NCBI GenBank assembly: GCA_038121105.1
Contig: JAYONB010000006.1
Span: forward strand, 1-64,000
Direction: 5' to 3'
Length of the DNA stretch: 64,000 nt
Source: CALJDF01 sp038121105
Lineage (GTDB): Bacteria > Pseudomonadota > Alphaproteobacteria > SHVP01
Part shown: positions 46,796 through 55,155 of the stretch, piece after piece
How positions within the stretch are numbered: position 1 is the first letter of the stretch
Layout: each line of letters starts with the position of its first letter
Made by a program: the position numbers and the translations under genes
The notes under the pieces: generated by a model
Told to the model about the DNA's origin: nothing
What the model saw: only the letters and a program-made list of their open reading frames with translations
Database searches by the model: none

Positions 46796-48773
46796 CGCAA
46801 ACATTGTTCTGCCGTGACCCCAAGAACGGTTTGAATGGGCAATTGACATAGCGCAGGAAACCACCCGGCGCTTGCAACTGATCGGCCCGTTTTGACGGCG
46901 GTGCATTCCCGACCCCGGTATCGAGAATGAGGCCGGCGTTATGCAAGCCGAGGAACGACACCATATCGTCTTGGTCGATGCCATCGCCCGATACCCCGAT
47001 CCCACCGATCACGGTGCCGTTGCGATAGATCGGGACACTGCCCGGGAAGATTTGGAATCCATTGGAAATGCGGGTGAGCTGCGTCCCCCCGTCTCTGGTG
47101 AAGGCCGAGCAGGTCGCGCCCGTATCGTTATTCGCACCGCCAACGTCGGTGTACAGAATATGCGCTGCGATGTTGTCGAACACGACATCGAGCTGAAGCC
47201 CTGTATTGAACGGGCTCCACGTCGCAATGGGGTAGCTGAACGGACCGTTCTGCGCGCCGATGATCCCGTCCGGCAAGTACGGCCGCGACAGGTTGCCGCC
47301 CGAACGGTCGGCAAAAGCGGTGCCGTCGGCCAGGGCGTTGTTGCCCAACACGCGTCGCACTGCGGTCACGTAATCGGAAATCGTCACGCCGTTGGCGTTT
47401 TGCCCGGCCGGCGTCCCACCGACGGTCGAATTGAACGTACCTAAATAGGTCCCGGCGTTGGAACTGGAGAACAAGGTCGCCGTGCGCGCTTTTTGCAAAG
47501 ACACATCGGTGCCGAAGATCGGCCCGTCGAAAGTTCGCGCGATCCCGAGAATGTTCCCGTTGCCGTCGACCACCGACACCGTGACGTGCACGGGGCTGGA
47601 CAGCGGGCGCCTAATTTGGGCGCGGCTCGCGTAGGCGATGTTCAACGCACTGCGAATGATCTGCCGCACTTCGGCCGTCGTGAGGCCGCCATTGGCGACG
47701 GTCGGGCTGATGCTGTCGCGGGGGCGAAAGCGTGCCGCGGGCGGGTTGGCGCCGTCGAACAGCACGAACACGACGCCGCCCACATTGTTGTAGTCGCCGT
47801 TGGGGTCTTGGGCGAAACCCGATTCCGCGTTGCCGTACGCTGTTCCGGCCACCAGGGCGCCGCCAGCGTAATACCCGTTGACCGCCACCAAATTTCCGGC
47901 CGACCCGTTGATCGTACCGAAGGCCGCCGCGGCGCTGGGGTTACGGAGCAAGACATTTACGTCTTGATCGACATAACGCAGGCTCTTGCCTTCGACGAAA
48001 ATTCTGTTGGCCCGGATATCGTCCGGCGGTGCGAAACCCGATTGCCCCGCCAAGGCGACGATTTCTTCGACGTCGGAATCTTGGTCCATGACCGAAGCGT
48101 CAATCGTGTAGAGCCCGTCGATCTCGATCCCGACACCACCGACGACCACTCCGGATTTGTAAAGCGGCAACCCGCCCGGATCGGCCGAAAGACCAAGCGG
48201 CGACCGCTTGGGCCCTGCCGTGGCATCGACCAACCCGGTCGGCACCCCGTTGGTGGCCTGACGCACGGTGAGATCCGAGCACGGCAACTGGCTGAACTGC
48301 ACGCCGAACAACGGACCGCTCGGCGCGAAGCTTTCGCCGGGGTTGAAGTGCTCCTGCACGATCTGGCTCGCGGTGCGCGTGGTAAAGGCATTGCCGCTGG
48401 AAGAAAGATAGGCGCCAGTAATCGCCTTGGCGATCGCCGACAGGCGCCTTCTGGGGGAACCGGCCGCACCCAAGTTGGTAAAGGTGTCTTCGACCTTCTC
48501 CAATCCGTTGGTTCGCGCGATGCCTTTGCCACTGCTGACCCGCAAAGTGCCCGCCGCGCCGGTCATCTGGAAAACGCCCAGCACGTTGCCGACGCGATCG
48601 ACCACGGAAATGGTCGCGTTGACGTTGCGCGCCTGGGACTCCGCGACCGCCTGGGCGATGATCCGCCCGACCTCGTTCGTGGTCAGCGCCTGTTGCGAAA
48701 CTTGCGCCTGCGCCACAACCGGCGCCATCAAGGCGGCGGCGAGGCCCGCGGCAAATAATCTCCGCCGGATCAC
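46785..48773 (-). CDS. Exported protein with two GlcG/HbpS-type domains
   Basis: 662 residues, signal peptide RLFAAGLAAALMAPVVAQA. Two GlcG/HbpS-like units are visible: about 30-260 (TISVVDRVGNVLGVFQMTG... LPLYKSGVVVGGVGIEIDG) and about 370-620 (VTVSVVDGNGNILGIARTF... SVPIYRNGTVIGGIGVSGDGIDQDD). HbpS domains bind haem or haem-degradation products and sense redox in some systems. Three Cys are in the C-terminal part (ATCSAF, VNCPF, NVCDGK). Overlaps the barrel gene downstream and the small exported gene upstream. Confidence 0.9.
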   Translation of the reverse strand: MIRRRLFAAGLAAALMAPVVAQAQVSQQALTTNEVGRIIAQAVAESQARNVNATISVVDRVGNVLGVFQMTGAAGTLRVSSGKGIARTNGLEKVEDTFTNLGAAGSPRRRLSAIAKAITGAYLSSSGNAFTTRTASQIVQEHFNPGESFAPSGPLFGVQFSQLPCSDLTVRQATNGVPTGLVDATAGPKRSPLGLSADPGGLPLYKSGVVVGGVGIEIDGLYTIDASVMDQDSDVEEIVALAGQSGFAPPDDIRANRIFVEGKSLRYVDQDVNVLLRNPSAAAAFGTINGSAGNLVAVNGYYAGGALVAGTAYGNAESGFAQDPNGDYNNVGGVVFVLFDGANPPAARFRPRDSISPTVANGGLTTAEVRQIIRSALNIAYASRAQIRRPLSSPVHVTVSVVDGNGNILGIARTFDGPIFGTDVSLQKARTATLFSSSNAGTYLGTFNSTVGGTPAGQNANGVTISDYVTAVRRVLGNNALADGTAFADRSGGNLSRPYLPDGIIGAQNGPFSYPIATWSPFNTGLQLDVVFDNIAAHILYTDVGGANNDTGATCSAFTRDGGTQLTRISNGFQIFPGSVPIYRNGTVIGGIGVSGDGIDQDDMVSFLGLHNAGLILDTGVGNAPPSKRADQLQAPGGFLRYVNCPFKPFLGSRQNNVCDGK

Positions 48774-49246
48774 GACCCGCCCCCGGCCTTCGGCACGATA
48801 CCGAGAGCGCCGGACTTCAAGGTTTCGCCCGTGCGGTAGCCCACGATGACGGTAATACCCTGGTTATCCGCGGCGATCGATCCATCGATCACCTTGCACT
48901 CGATCTTGCCGTTTTGGGTTTCAAAACCGTTATCGATCAGGTCGGCGACATCGCCGCTCCATGGCACCCAATAGCCGTTGGTCGTGCGCTGGCGTAATTC
49001 GGCGCTGCCGATGATGGCCCAGACGTGGGTCGCCGTGACGGTGTCGCCGGCGACGTCGACCGTAACCCGAAGGTCGTCAAGCTGACCGTCGGATTCGATC
49101 GTCCCCAGCGTTGCCCCATCGACGGAAAGAACGTGAGGCCCGTCCTGCGCCATTGCGCCGGTGGTCGGCGGCAGCACGATCAAAGCCGCGCCGACAATGC
49201 CGATCAATCGGCGCACTGCGAAGAACCTCAAAACCCCGCGCACCAC
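48770..49246 (-). CDS. Small exported protein of the multihaem operon, function unknown
   Basis: 158 residues. Signal peptide LIGIVGAALIVLPPTTGAMA, followed by a beta-rich domain (VLSVDGATLGTIESDGQLDDLRVTVDVAGDTVTATHVWAIIG, GYWVPWSGDVADLIDNGFETQNGKIECKVID). One Cys, no haem motif. It starts one base past the decahaem-FHA stop and overlaps the GlcG/HbpS gene by four, so is translationally coupled. A subunit or cargo role is possible. Confidence 0.8.
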   Translation of the reverse strand: MVRGVLRFFAVRRLIGIVGAALIVLPPTTGAMAQDGPHVLSVDGATLGTIESDGQLDDLRVTVDVAGDTVTATHVWAIIGSAELRQRTTNGYWVPWSGDVADLIDNGFETQNGKIECKVIDGSIAADNQGITVIVGYRTGETLKSGALGIVPKAGGGS

Positions 49247-49247
49247 G

Positions 49248-50984
49248 TCAGCCCCCCTCGGCGCGGGCGTTTTGCAACGGCTTGCGCATGGGGTCGTGGA
49301 AATCGAGATGGAAGTCGTGACAACTCACGCAAGTCGAGGGCACGCGTTGCGCCGCGCGCTCGCCGCCATGACAGGCGGTACACGTTTCGATCTGCGGCAG
49401 CAGCACGTCGGTCGCCTTTTCGGAATCCGGCGCCGCATGGCAATCGACGCAGCCCGGCGCGCTATGGCGGCTGTGATCGAAACGCCCCTTGGGCATCCAG
49501 CGGTCGACCACCAATACCGGTGCGACCGTATAATCGAGCGGCCCATCGCCGGTACGACTGACCTCGTGACACGTGCCGCACACGGATTTCGCAAACACAC
49601 GGTCGCCGGCATCGCGCGCCGCTTTGTTGGCCCAATCAAGCGCTTCGAGGCGCTCCGCCTCGCTCAGCGCGCGGCCACCCGGGCGGCGTCGTACGATCGC
49701 GGGAGCATCTTCAACCACGGCGCCACCGCGCAGTGCAAGGTCGCCATAGAACTCACGCAACGAGTTGATCACCGCCTCGACGTCGCCATGCGGCAAGCGC
49801 CGGGCCGGCACCGTCGGTTCGAAGTTCAACTGATGGCACTCACTGCAATGATCTTCCATGGCGACGGGCGCGAAACCGGCCCCGCCCTCGTCGGTGGTGT
49901 GGCAATCGGCACACTCCATTACCCGCCGCTCGCGCTTGCCGGGCACCAGAATACCGTTCGGGTTGAGATGCTTTTTATGCGTGAAAACAAGATTGGATTT
50001 CTCGACCGGCCACTTTGCAGGGTCTAGCACAACACGCTCGAACGTCTTGGCGACCGCGTCGGTCACGACGGTGGGCCGGAACTCGGGATGGTCGCGGCCG
50101 AAATTCGAGACATTCAACAGCTTGGTGTCGCTCGCGACATCCTCGAGATCGAGGTGGCAGGACGAGCAGAAGGCCTGATCGTTTCGAGTAATGGGCTCGG
50201 CGCCTTGATGTTCCTTATGGCAGCTCTGGCACAGCGCCGTCGTGATCTCGGGCAGATCGTGCACCTTGGGGTCGACATGGTTCGTAATGTCGGCATGACA
50301 ATCGGTGCAGACGTTGTCCTGCACCCGCACGAACGGACGTTCGTGGCAGAAGCTGCAGTTTTGCGCCAGGAATTTGTGGGGCCCCGATACCGGGCCCGTG
50401 ACCCAAGCAAGATCGCCCGCGATGGGCCAGCTTTCGGTCTCGATCGCCATATCGATCGGGTTTTTGGAAAGCGCCGGGTCTTGACCGTCCAGGACGTAGG
50501 CTTCGACGAGCGGCCACACCAGAAAAGCCAACAACACAACGACGAGCGCGCCCCAGGCCAACGGGCGTTTGCTGATCCCGACTTGTTCGATCCGGGTCGT
50601 GCTGTTGGCCCGCAACGTTTCCAACGTGTCGCCCACGGGCCGGGTCAGTTCGACGGACAGCGCTACCTCGGCATCGCCCTCGGGCGGCAGGACCGTGATG
50701 TCGTAGGGGCCAACCCCGATGACCGATCCGAGCCGGACCGGGCCGGCCGAGACCGGCTGGCCGTCGATCGAAATGTTGTTTCGCCCCTCGCCCTCACCCT
50801 CGAAATACAAGCCGCCTTCGCGTTTGTGCAGAACGCCTTCGTGCAGCAGGACACCCGGCGCCGGAAGTTCGACTTCGTTATCGGTGCTGCGCCCAAAGCG
50901 CACCGTTTCGCAAACAACCAACTCGTCGCGCGCCGCAATGGCGCCGTCGCGTTTTTTCGTCAGGTGGCGAACTAAGACGTCCAC
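49248..50984 (-). CDS. Membrane-anchored decahaem cytochrome c with N-terminal FHA-like domain
   Basis: 578 residues without a signal peptide. Residues 22-100 look like a forkhead-associated domain (VRFGRSTDNEVEL...LHEGVL...ISIDGQPVSAGPVRLGSVIGVG). One membrane helix spans about 142-164 (LAWGALVVVLLAFLVWPLVEAYV). Ten CXXCH motifs follow at about 210, 226, 252, 273, 358, 380, 469, 512, 535 and 552. Topology would be FHA in the cytosol and haems in the periplasm. FHA domains usually read phosphothreonine, so signalling-dependent docking is inferred. The start is six bases past the cytochrome-b-like gene's stop. Confidence 0.93.
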   Translation of the reverse strand: MDVLVRHLTKKRDGAIAARDELVVCETVRFGRSTDNEVELPAPGVLLHEGVLHKREGGLYFEGEGEGRNNISIDGQPVSAGPVRLGSVIGVGPYDITVLPPEGDAEVALSVELTRPVGDTLETLRANSTTRIEQVGISKRPLAWGALVVVLLAFLVWPLVEAYVLDGQDPALSKNPIDMAIETESWPIAGDLAWVTGPVSGPHKFLAQNCSFCHERPFVRVQDNVCTDCHADITNHVDPKVHDLPEITTALCQSCHKEHQGAEPITRNDQAFCSSCHLDLEDVASDTKLLNVSNFGRDHPEFRPTVVTDAVAKTFERVVLDPAKWPVEKSNLVFTHKKHLNPNGILVPGKRERRVMECADCHTTDEGGAGFAPVAMEDHCSECHQLNFEPTVPARRLPHGDVEAVINSLREFYGDLALRGGAVVEDAPAIVRRRPGGRALSEAERLEALDWANKAARDAGDRVFAKSVCGTCHEVSRTGDGPLDYTVAPVLVVDRWMPKGRFDHSRHSAPGCVDCHAAPDSEKATDVLLPQIETCTACHGGERAAQRVPSTCVSCHDFHLDFHDPMRKPLQNARAEGG

Positions 50985-50990
50985 GACGGC

Positions 50991-51821
50991 CTACCAGTAC
51001 AAAAACACGGTGACGATATGAATCGCGAGCGCACCAAGCAGCGCCACCGTCAACGGGATGTGGAAATACAGCCAAATATCCAATAGCGCTTTGTATTGGA
51101 TGTCTTTGCGAATACGGGTCAGCAGTTCGACCTTGCGCGCCAAAACGCGCACAAGCCGACGCGCCGCATCGGCATCGCGACCGCTATAGCTTTCCGCGAG
51201 GGCGCGCACCTGTTCCAGCGCGCGTGTGCTGGCGCAGTTCGGATCGTTCCCGGACAACTGTCGCCACACGCTGCCGCCAATGGCGGTTTTTTTGTCGGCC
51301 GTTTCGACAAGCGCATAGACTTCGTCCGGCAGGTCGCGGGCGATCTCGTAACAATCTCGGCTCATCCCCGCGACCAACGCCCACACATCGCCCAGCGCGC
51401 CTTCACCGCGGTTGACCGACCGCAGCCGCGGGTAGCGCATGTAGGCGTAGAGCCCGAACGCGCCACTGGCGATCACCAGCACCATCAGCGCATAGGCCAA
51501 GGTGTGCACGTTGATCCCGAATTGAAACCCACTATGCAGCGTCGCGATGACCAACAGCGACAGCCCGAGATAGACGTGCCCCGAAGCCCAGTCTTCGAGC
51601 AGGAGCTTGCCGACGCCGTACTGCCGCTTGCGAACCCCGAACCAGGCAAGCCAGACGATCAACGCGGCGGCGAGACCGCCGAGGGTGTACCCCAGCCACG
51701 TGCCGCCATTGGGCTTGCCGAGCGGATCGTGGATCGCATAGGCGAGAATGGCCGCGGCGAGAATCACCAACGTGATTTTCAGGTAGCGGAAATTGCGAAA
51801 GACCAGGAGTGATGTATGCAT
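50991..51821 (-). CDS. b-type cytochrome-like integral membrane protein
   Basis: 276 residues with about five membrane helices (15-33, 44-62, 81-100, 105-125, 250-274). Histidines suited to haem b ligation lie in GHVYLGLSLL (H82), TLHSGFQFGINVHTLAY (H96, H106) and YFHIPLTVALLGALAIHIV (H254, H268). A soluble loop of about 115 residues separates helices 4 and 5. It probably carries electrons across the inner membrane from the FAD/Fe-S protein to the decahaem protein. It starts nine bases past the fusion gene's stop. Confidence 0.85.
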   Translation of the reverse strand: MHTSLLVFRNFRYLKITLVILAAAILAYAIHDPLGKPNGGTWLGYTLGGLAAALIVWLAWFGVRKRQYGVGKLLLEDWASGHVYLGLSLLVIATLHSGFQFGINVHTLAYALMVLVIASGAFGLYAYMRYPRLRSVNRGEGALGDVWALVAGMSRDCYEIARDLPDEVYALVETADKKTAIGGSVWRQLSGNDPNCASTRALEQVRALAESYSGRDADAARRLVRVLARKVELLTRIRKDIQYKALLDIWLYFHIPLTVALLGALAIHIVTVFLYW

Positions 51822-51830
51822 GCCTGCCGC

Positions 51831-54233
51831 CTACCCGCGCGCCGACAGTTCGGACAGCGAGAAGAAGTCTTCCGGGCTGACGCGAATCGCCGCACCCGTC
51901 GGGCAGGCCCGCACACACGCCGACCCGCCGGGAATGTTGAGGCACATGTCGCACTTCACCGCGAGTTTCGGCGACCCGTCGTCTTTTTTGTTGGCCTTGT
52001 TCCAGGTCTTGTTCTCGCCCGGCCCCGGCCCCGAACCGAACATCATCCAAGAGAACAACCCCGGCTTTTTCGGCGCACCCGACGACAGATGGATCACGCC
52101 ATAAGGGCAATTGCGTTCGCAATTGCCGCAGCCGATGCAGGTTTCGTCGATGTAGACCTCGCCGTCCACCGCGCGGTGAATCGCGTCGGGCGGGCAATCG
52201 GCCATGCAGTGCGGATGCTCGCAGTGACGACACGACGTCGGCACGTGAATCCCGGCATAGGTCGGACCGGCTTCGCGATTCAACCGCGATACCCCGCCAT
52301 GGGTTTCGGCGCACGCCTTCTCGCAATTGTCGCAGGCCACGCACAGCGTCTCGTCGATCAACAGAATATCGGTCGCTTCGCCCACGCCTTGTTCGACCAG
52401 GAACTGGATGATGTTCCCCGCCTCGGGCCGAGTATGCATGCTCTCGCTTTCGACAAAGCGGGTCAGCAATCGGCGTTCGACCTCTTCGCGCAACTCCGGC
52501 GAAGCGTCGACCATCTGGCGGAAACTTTCGCTCTCCAACCAAATCGTTTCGGTGTTGATGGCGGCCCGAACCGTGGCATTGCGGCGCGCGCGCGTCAGAA
52601 ACGCCATTTCCCCGACGTAGTGACCGGCCGGGACATAAGCGATGACAATGTCCTTGCCGCCGATCCGGCGCGATACCGTGACCGATCCTTTGCGAATCAG
52701 ATACACGCCCTCGTCCGCGTCGCCCTCTTTGAAAAGCACCTGGCCCGACTTGAAGGCCCGCACCTCGGCGGTCTCGAGCACCGGTTGGATCGCCTCGTCG
52801 GTCAAGCTCGGCAATAGGTAGGTGCGCAGCTGCCGCACCAACGCCACTTCGTTCATGGCGCGCTCGACCGCTTCGACCGAGTTGATCAGCTTGATCATCG
52901 ACCGGCGCGGGGATTCCAACATGAACGACGGTTCGGCGGCCTTCACCGTGGCGCTTCGCCGACGACCGGCGATCAAACCGATCTCGCCGAAGAAATCGCC
53001 GACCCCCACCGTGACCTTGATGTTGGGGTCGTTCGCGTCGATGTGAATGTCGGCACTGCCCTCGACGATCATGTAGAACGAGTTCGTGTAGTCGTTGCGT
53101 TCGAAGATAGCGTCGCCGGATTTGGGCACGTGAATCGTGGCGTCGAGCAAAAATTCGCGCAGCTGCAGCGGCGTCAAGCTGCGCAACAACGGCACGTTTT
53201 CGCGAATATGGGTGATGACCTCGTCGACCGAACGATCGCCGGGCAACGCGCGGAACTTGTCTTCCAGCAGCGGTTCGTCAGCCGGCTTGATGTGGTTGCC
53301 GAGAATGAACTCGATCACCTCATAGCCCTGGTTCATCGCCTGCTTGATCAGCGGGAACCCAGCCAGCGCCCCAACGATATAGAGGCCGGGCACGTTCGAT
53401 TCGTACTGCGGACTCAATTCCGGCAACGACGCCGGGTCTTTACTGGGAAATTCGATCCCGCAGGATTCGACGAACTTGCGCGGCGCCACCGCGCCCAGAC
53501 GCGCGATAATGCGGTCGCATTCGACCTCGACCTCGCCGTCCGGCACGGTCAGCGTCAGTTTGCCGGGCGAGACGCTTGCCGGGTCGGCACTGTAGTAACA
53601 GGTGATGTCGCCGTTCTCGATCGTGGATTCGATCAGGTTCCGGTTGCCGTCTTTGGCGCGCGCGAACTCGTCGCGACGGTTGATGATGTAGACATTGTTG
53701 TTTTTCGCCAGCGCCACCGCGTTCTCGATCGCCGCGTCGCCGGCGCCGATCACCACGATGTTCTCGCCCTCGTATTCGTCCGGATCGTCGAGCTGGTACT
53801 GGACCCCTTCCCAATCGCCGCCGGGACACGTCAGCTTGCGCAGGTTGCCCTGCAGGCCGATCCCTAGCACGACGTGCTCGGCCGTGAACGTCTCGCCGTT
53901 CTTGAGGGTAACGGAGAAGTTGCCTTTTTCGCCGGAGATCTCGGTGACCTCGGCGTTATAGCGGACGTTGACGCCCAGGCTGCTGGTCTGTTCGTCCCAT
54001 TTGCCGAGGATCGCTTCGCGCGTGCCGGCGTCGAACGCCATCGAACTGCGCAACGGCAAGATGTCCGGCGTCGCCATGACATGCTTGCCTTTTTGGTACT
54101 TAAAGATGGTGTCGGACAGATGATCGGTGCGCTCGAGCACCACGTGCGACATGTTTCGCTCGGCGGCGCGCCCCCCGGCACTCATGCCGCAGGGACCGGA
54201 TCCGACGATTGCTACCTGAAAGTGTTCGGCCAT
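51831..54233 (-). CDS. FAD-dependent oxidoreductase fused to two cyclic-nucleotide-binding domains and a four-cluster ferredoxin domain
   Basis: 800 residues from ATG 54233. Residues 1-320 are thioredoxin-reductase-like: FAD motif GSGPCG (11-16), second dinucleotide motif GAGDAA (163-168) and GLYIVGALAG, but no CxxC active site. Two cNMP-binding domains follow, with phosphate cassettes FFGEIGL..RRRSATVKA (414-432) and YVGEMAFL..RRNATVRA (539-557), both keeping the Glu and Arg. From 631 four Cys quartets (631-641, 668-680, 699-709, 761-777) indicate four [4Fe-4S] clusters as in DmsB-type subunits. No signal peptide, so cytosolic. First gene of the operon; likely electron input gated by cAMP or cGMP. 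Confidence 0.95.
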   Translation of the reverse strand: MAEHFQVAIVGSGPCGMSAGGRAAERNMSHVVLERTDHLSDTIFKYQKGKHVMATPDILPLRSSMAFDAGTREAILGKWDEQTSSLGVNVRYNAEVTEISGEKGNFSVTLKNGETFTAEHVVLGIGLQGNLRKLTCPGGDWEGVQYQLDDPDEYEGENIVVIGAGDAAIENAVALAKNNNVYIINRRDEFARAKDGNRNLIESTIENGDITCYYSADPASVSPGKLTLTVPDGEVEVECDRIIARLGAVAPRKFVESCGIEFPSKDPASLPELSPQYESNVPGLYIVGALAGFPLIKQAMNQGYEVIEFILGNHIKPADEPLLEDKFRALPGDRSVDEVITHIRENVPLLRSLTPLQLREFLLDATIHVPKSGDAIFERNDYTNSFYMIVEGSADIHIDANDPNIKVTVGVGDFFGEIGLIAGRRRSATVKAAEPSFMLESPRRSMIKLINSVEAVERAMNEVALVRQLRTYLLPSLTDEAIQPVLETAEVRAFKSGQVLFKEGDADEGVYLIRKGSVTVSRRIGGKDIVIAYVPAGHYVGEMAFLTRARRNATVRAAINTETIWLESESFRQMVDASPELREEVERRLLTRFVESESMHTRPEAGNIIQFLVEQGVGEATDILLIDETLCVACDNCEKACAETHGGVSRLNREAGPTYAGIHVPTSCRHCEHPHCMADCPPDAIHRAVDGEVYIDETCIGCGNCERNCPYGVIHLSSGAPKKPGLFSWMMFGSGPGPGENKTWNKANKKDDGSPKLAVKCDMCLNIPGGSACVRACPTGAAIRVSPEDFFSLSELSARG

Positions 54234-54462
54234 CAGAAGGGTAGCCCTTGATCGGCCGAAAATCGACCGCCCCCGTTGATTACTTAGGCCCAACCGTATT
54301 TTTGCAGGGCCCTAAAGACAAGGCCACAAACGCAAAGAAAAGCCTTGATTTTGCTCAGGGTTCCGGGGACCCGGGGTCTGATTTAGTGACTAAAAGGCCC
54401 TAGCAACCAGACCAACCAGCTCGCTGGCCACGATCCCCTCAACGCGACGTGCCAAAAGGCCC

Positions 54463-54975
54463 TCATTTCGATGAATTCTCAAGAAGACATGGGCCCGAGC
54501 AATCTAGTGGGACCGTTAATACCAGGAGGGTCTTTGATCCAAACTCCCCTAGCGAACTGCCATTTTCTAGGTCAACAGCGCGGCCAACGACCCTAAAACT
54601 CAGGGATTTGGAGTACCTACGAAGGTCGGTGTCTAGAGAAAGTGCCAGGATTGGGGCCATCTGAATATTTGCACCGGGAACGCTCGCAGAAACTTGCTTC
54701 AGTTCCTGAAACCTACGTTCAAGACCCTCATCCCTAAAGTTTCCATTAGCGGCCTTTTTTTCGTCGAATGCGTCGAAACCCTCTTTGCGGAATTCCTCAA
54801 TAACGACTTCCTGAACCCTCTCGAAGGCCCGGCTAAATCGAGAAACCCTGGCTTCCCCAAAGTCTTCACCCACAACGAGCACTGCCCCCATATCGCCAGC
54901 ATTTACGGCAAGGGACAAACCAAATACGCCGGTCCAAGTCGCTAATAGAAGAGTCACAGCCGCCTTTAGCTTCAT
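54463..54975 (-). CDS. Small exported protein of unknown function in an AT-richer segment
   Basis: 170 residues. Signal peptide KAAVTLLLATWTGVFGLSLAVNA, then a charged mixed domain (AVLVVGEDFGEARVSRFSRAFERVQEVVIEEFRKEGFDAFDEKKAANG) and RVVGRAVDLENGSSLGEFGSKT. It loosely recalls CsgG/FlgO-like periplasmic domains, without proof. Base and codon use look less GC-rich than its neighbours, suggesting separate origin. The 229-base gap 54234-54462 downstream holds no gene I can support. Confidence 0.6.
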   Translation of the reverse strand: MKLKAAVTLLLATWTGVFGLSLAVNAGDMGAVLVVGEDFGEARVSRFSRAFERVQEVVIEEFRKEGFDAFDEKKAANGNFRDEGLERRFQELKQVSASVPGANIQMAPILALSLDTDLRRYSKSLSFRVVGRAVDLENGSSLGEFGSKTLLVLTVPLDCSGPCLLENSSK

Positions 54976-55063
54976 GGCGAAATCGCCGTTCTACTGGTTC
55001 TACGATTCATGGTGGCGATTGTAGCCCTTAAGAAGGAGTAGGCGCTCGCGGCACTTAAAATGT

Positions 55064-55091
55064 GGCGGGCCTTCGGCCCGCCTCTTTTTTT
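55064..55091 (+). terminator. Plus-strand Rho-independent terminator without an obvious gene
   Basis: GGCGGGCC (55064-55071), loop TTC and GGCCCGCC (55075-55082) form a strong hairpin followed by TCTTTTTTT (55083-55091). No plus-strand gene ends upstream within several kb. On the minus strand only a weak ACATTTTA follows. Confidence 0.75.
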
Positions 55092-55106
55092 CCCCGCGGG
55101 CAGCGC

Positions 55107-55134
55107 AAAAAAAAGGGGCTGCCGAAGCAGCCCC
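55107..55134 (-). terminator. Rho-independent terminator of the solute-binding protein gene
   Basis: On the minus strand GGGGCTGC (55134-55127), loop TTCG and GCAGCCCC (55122-55115) are followed by T8 (55114-55107). It lies about 20 bases past the stop of the gene at 55156. Confidence 0.92.
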
Positions 55135-55155
55135 TTTCCTTGAATGTCGGACCGA

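Noticed and set aside
39728..54233. Naming the multihaem cluster as Mtr/Pio extracellular electron transfer
   Set aside because: Similar logic, but the barrel, haem arrangement and fusion proteins do not match Mtr or Pio as I know them; a name would be a guess.
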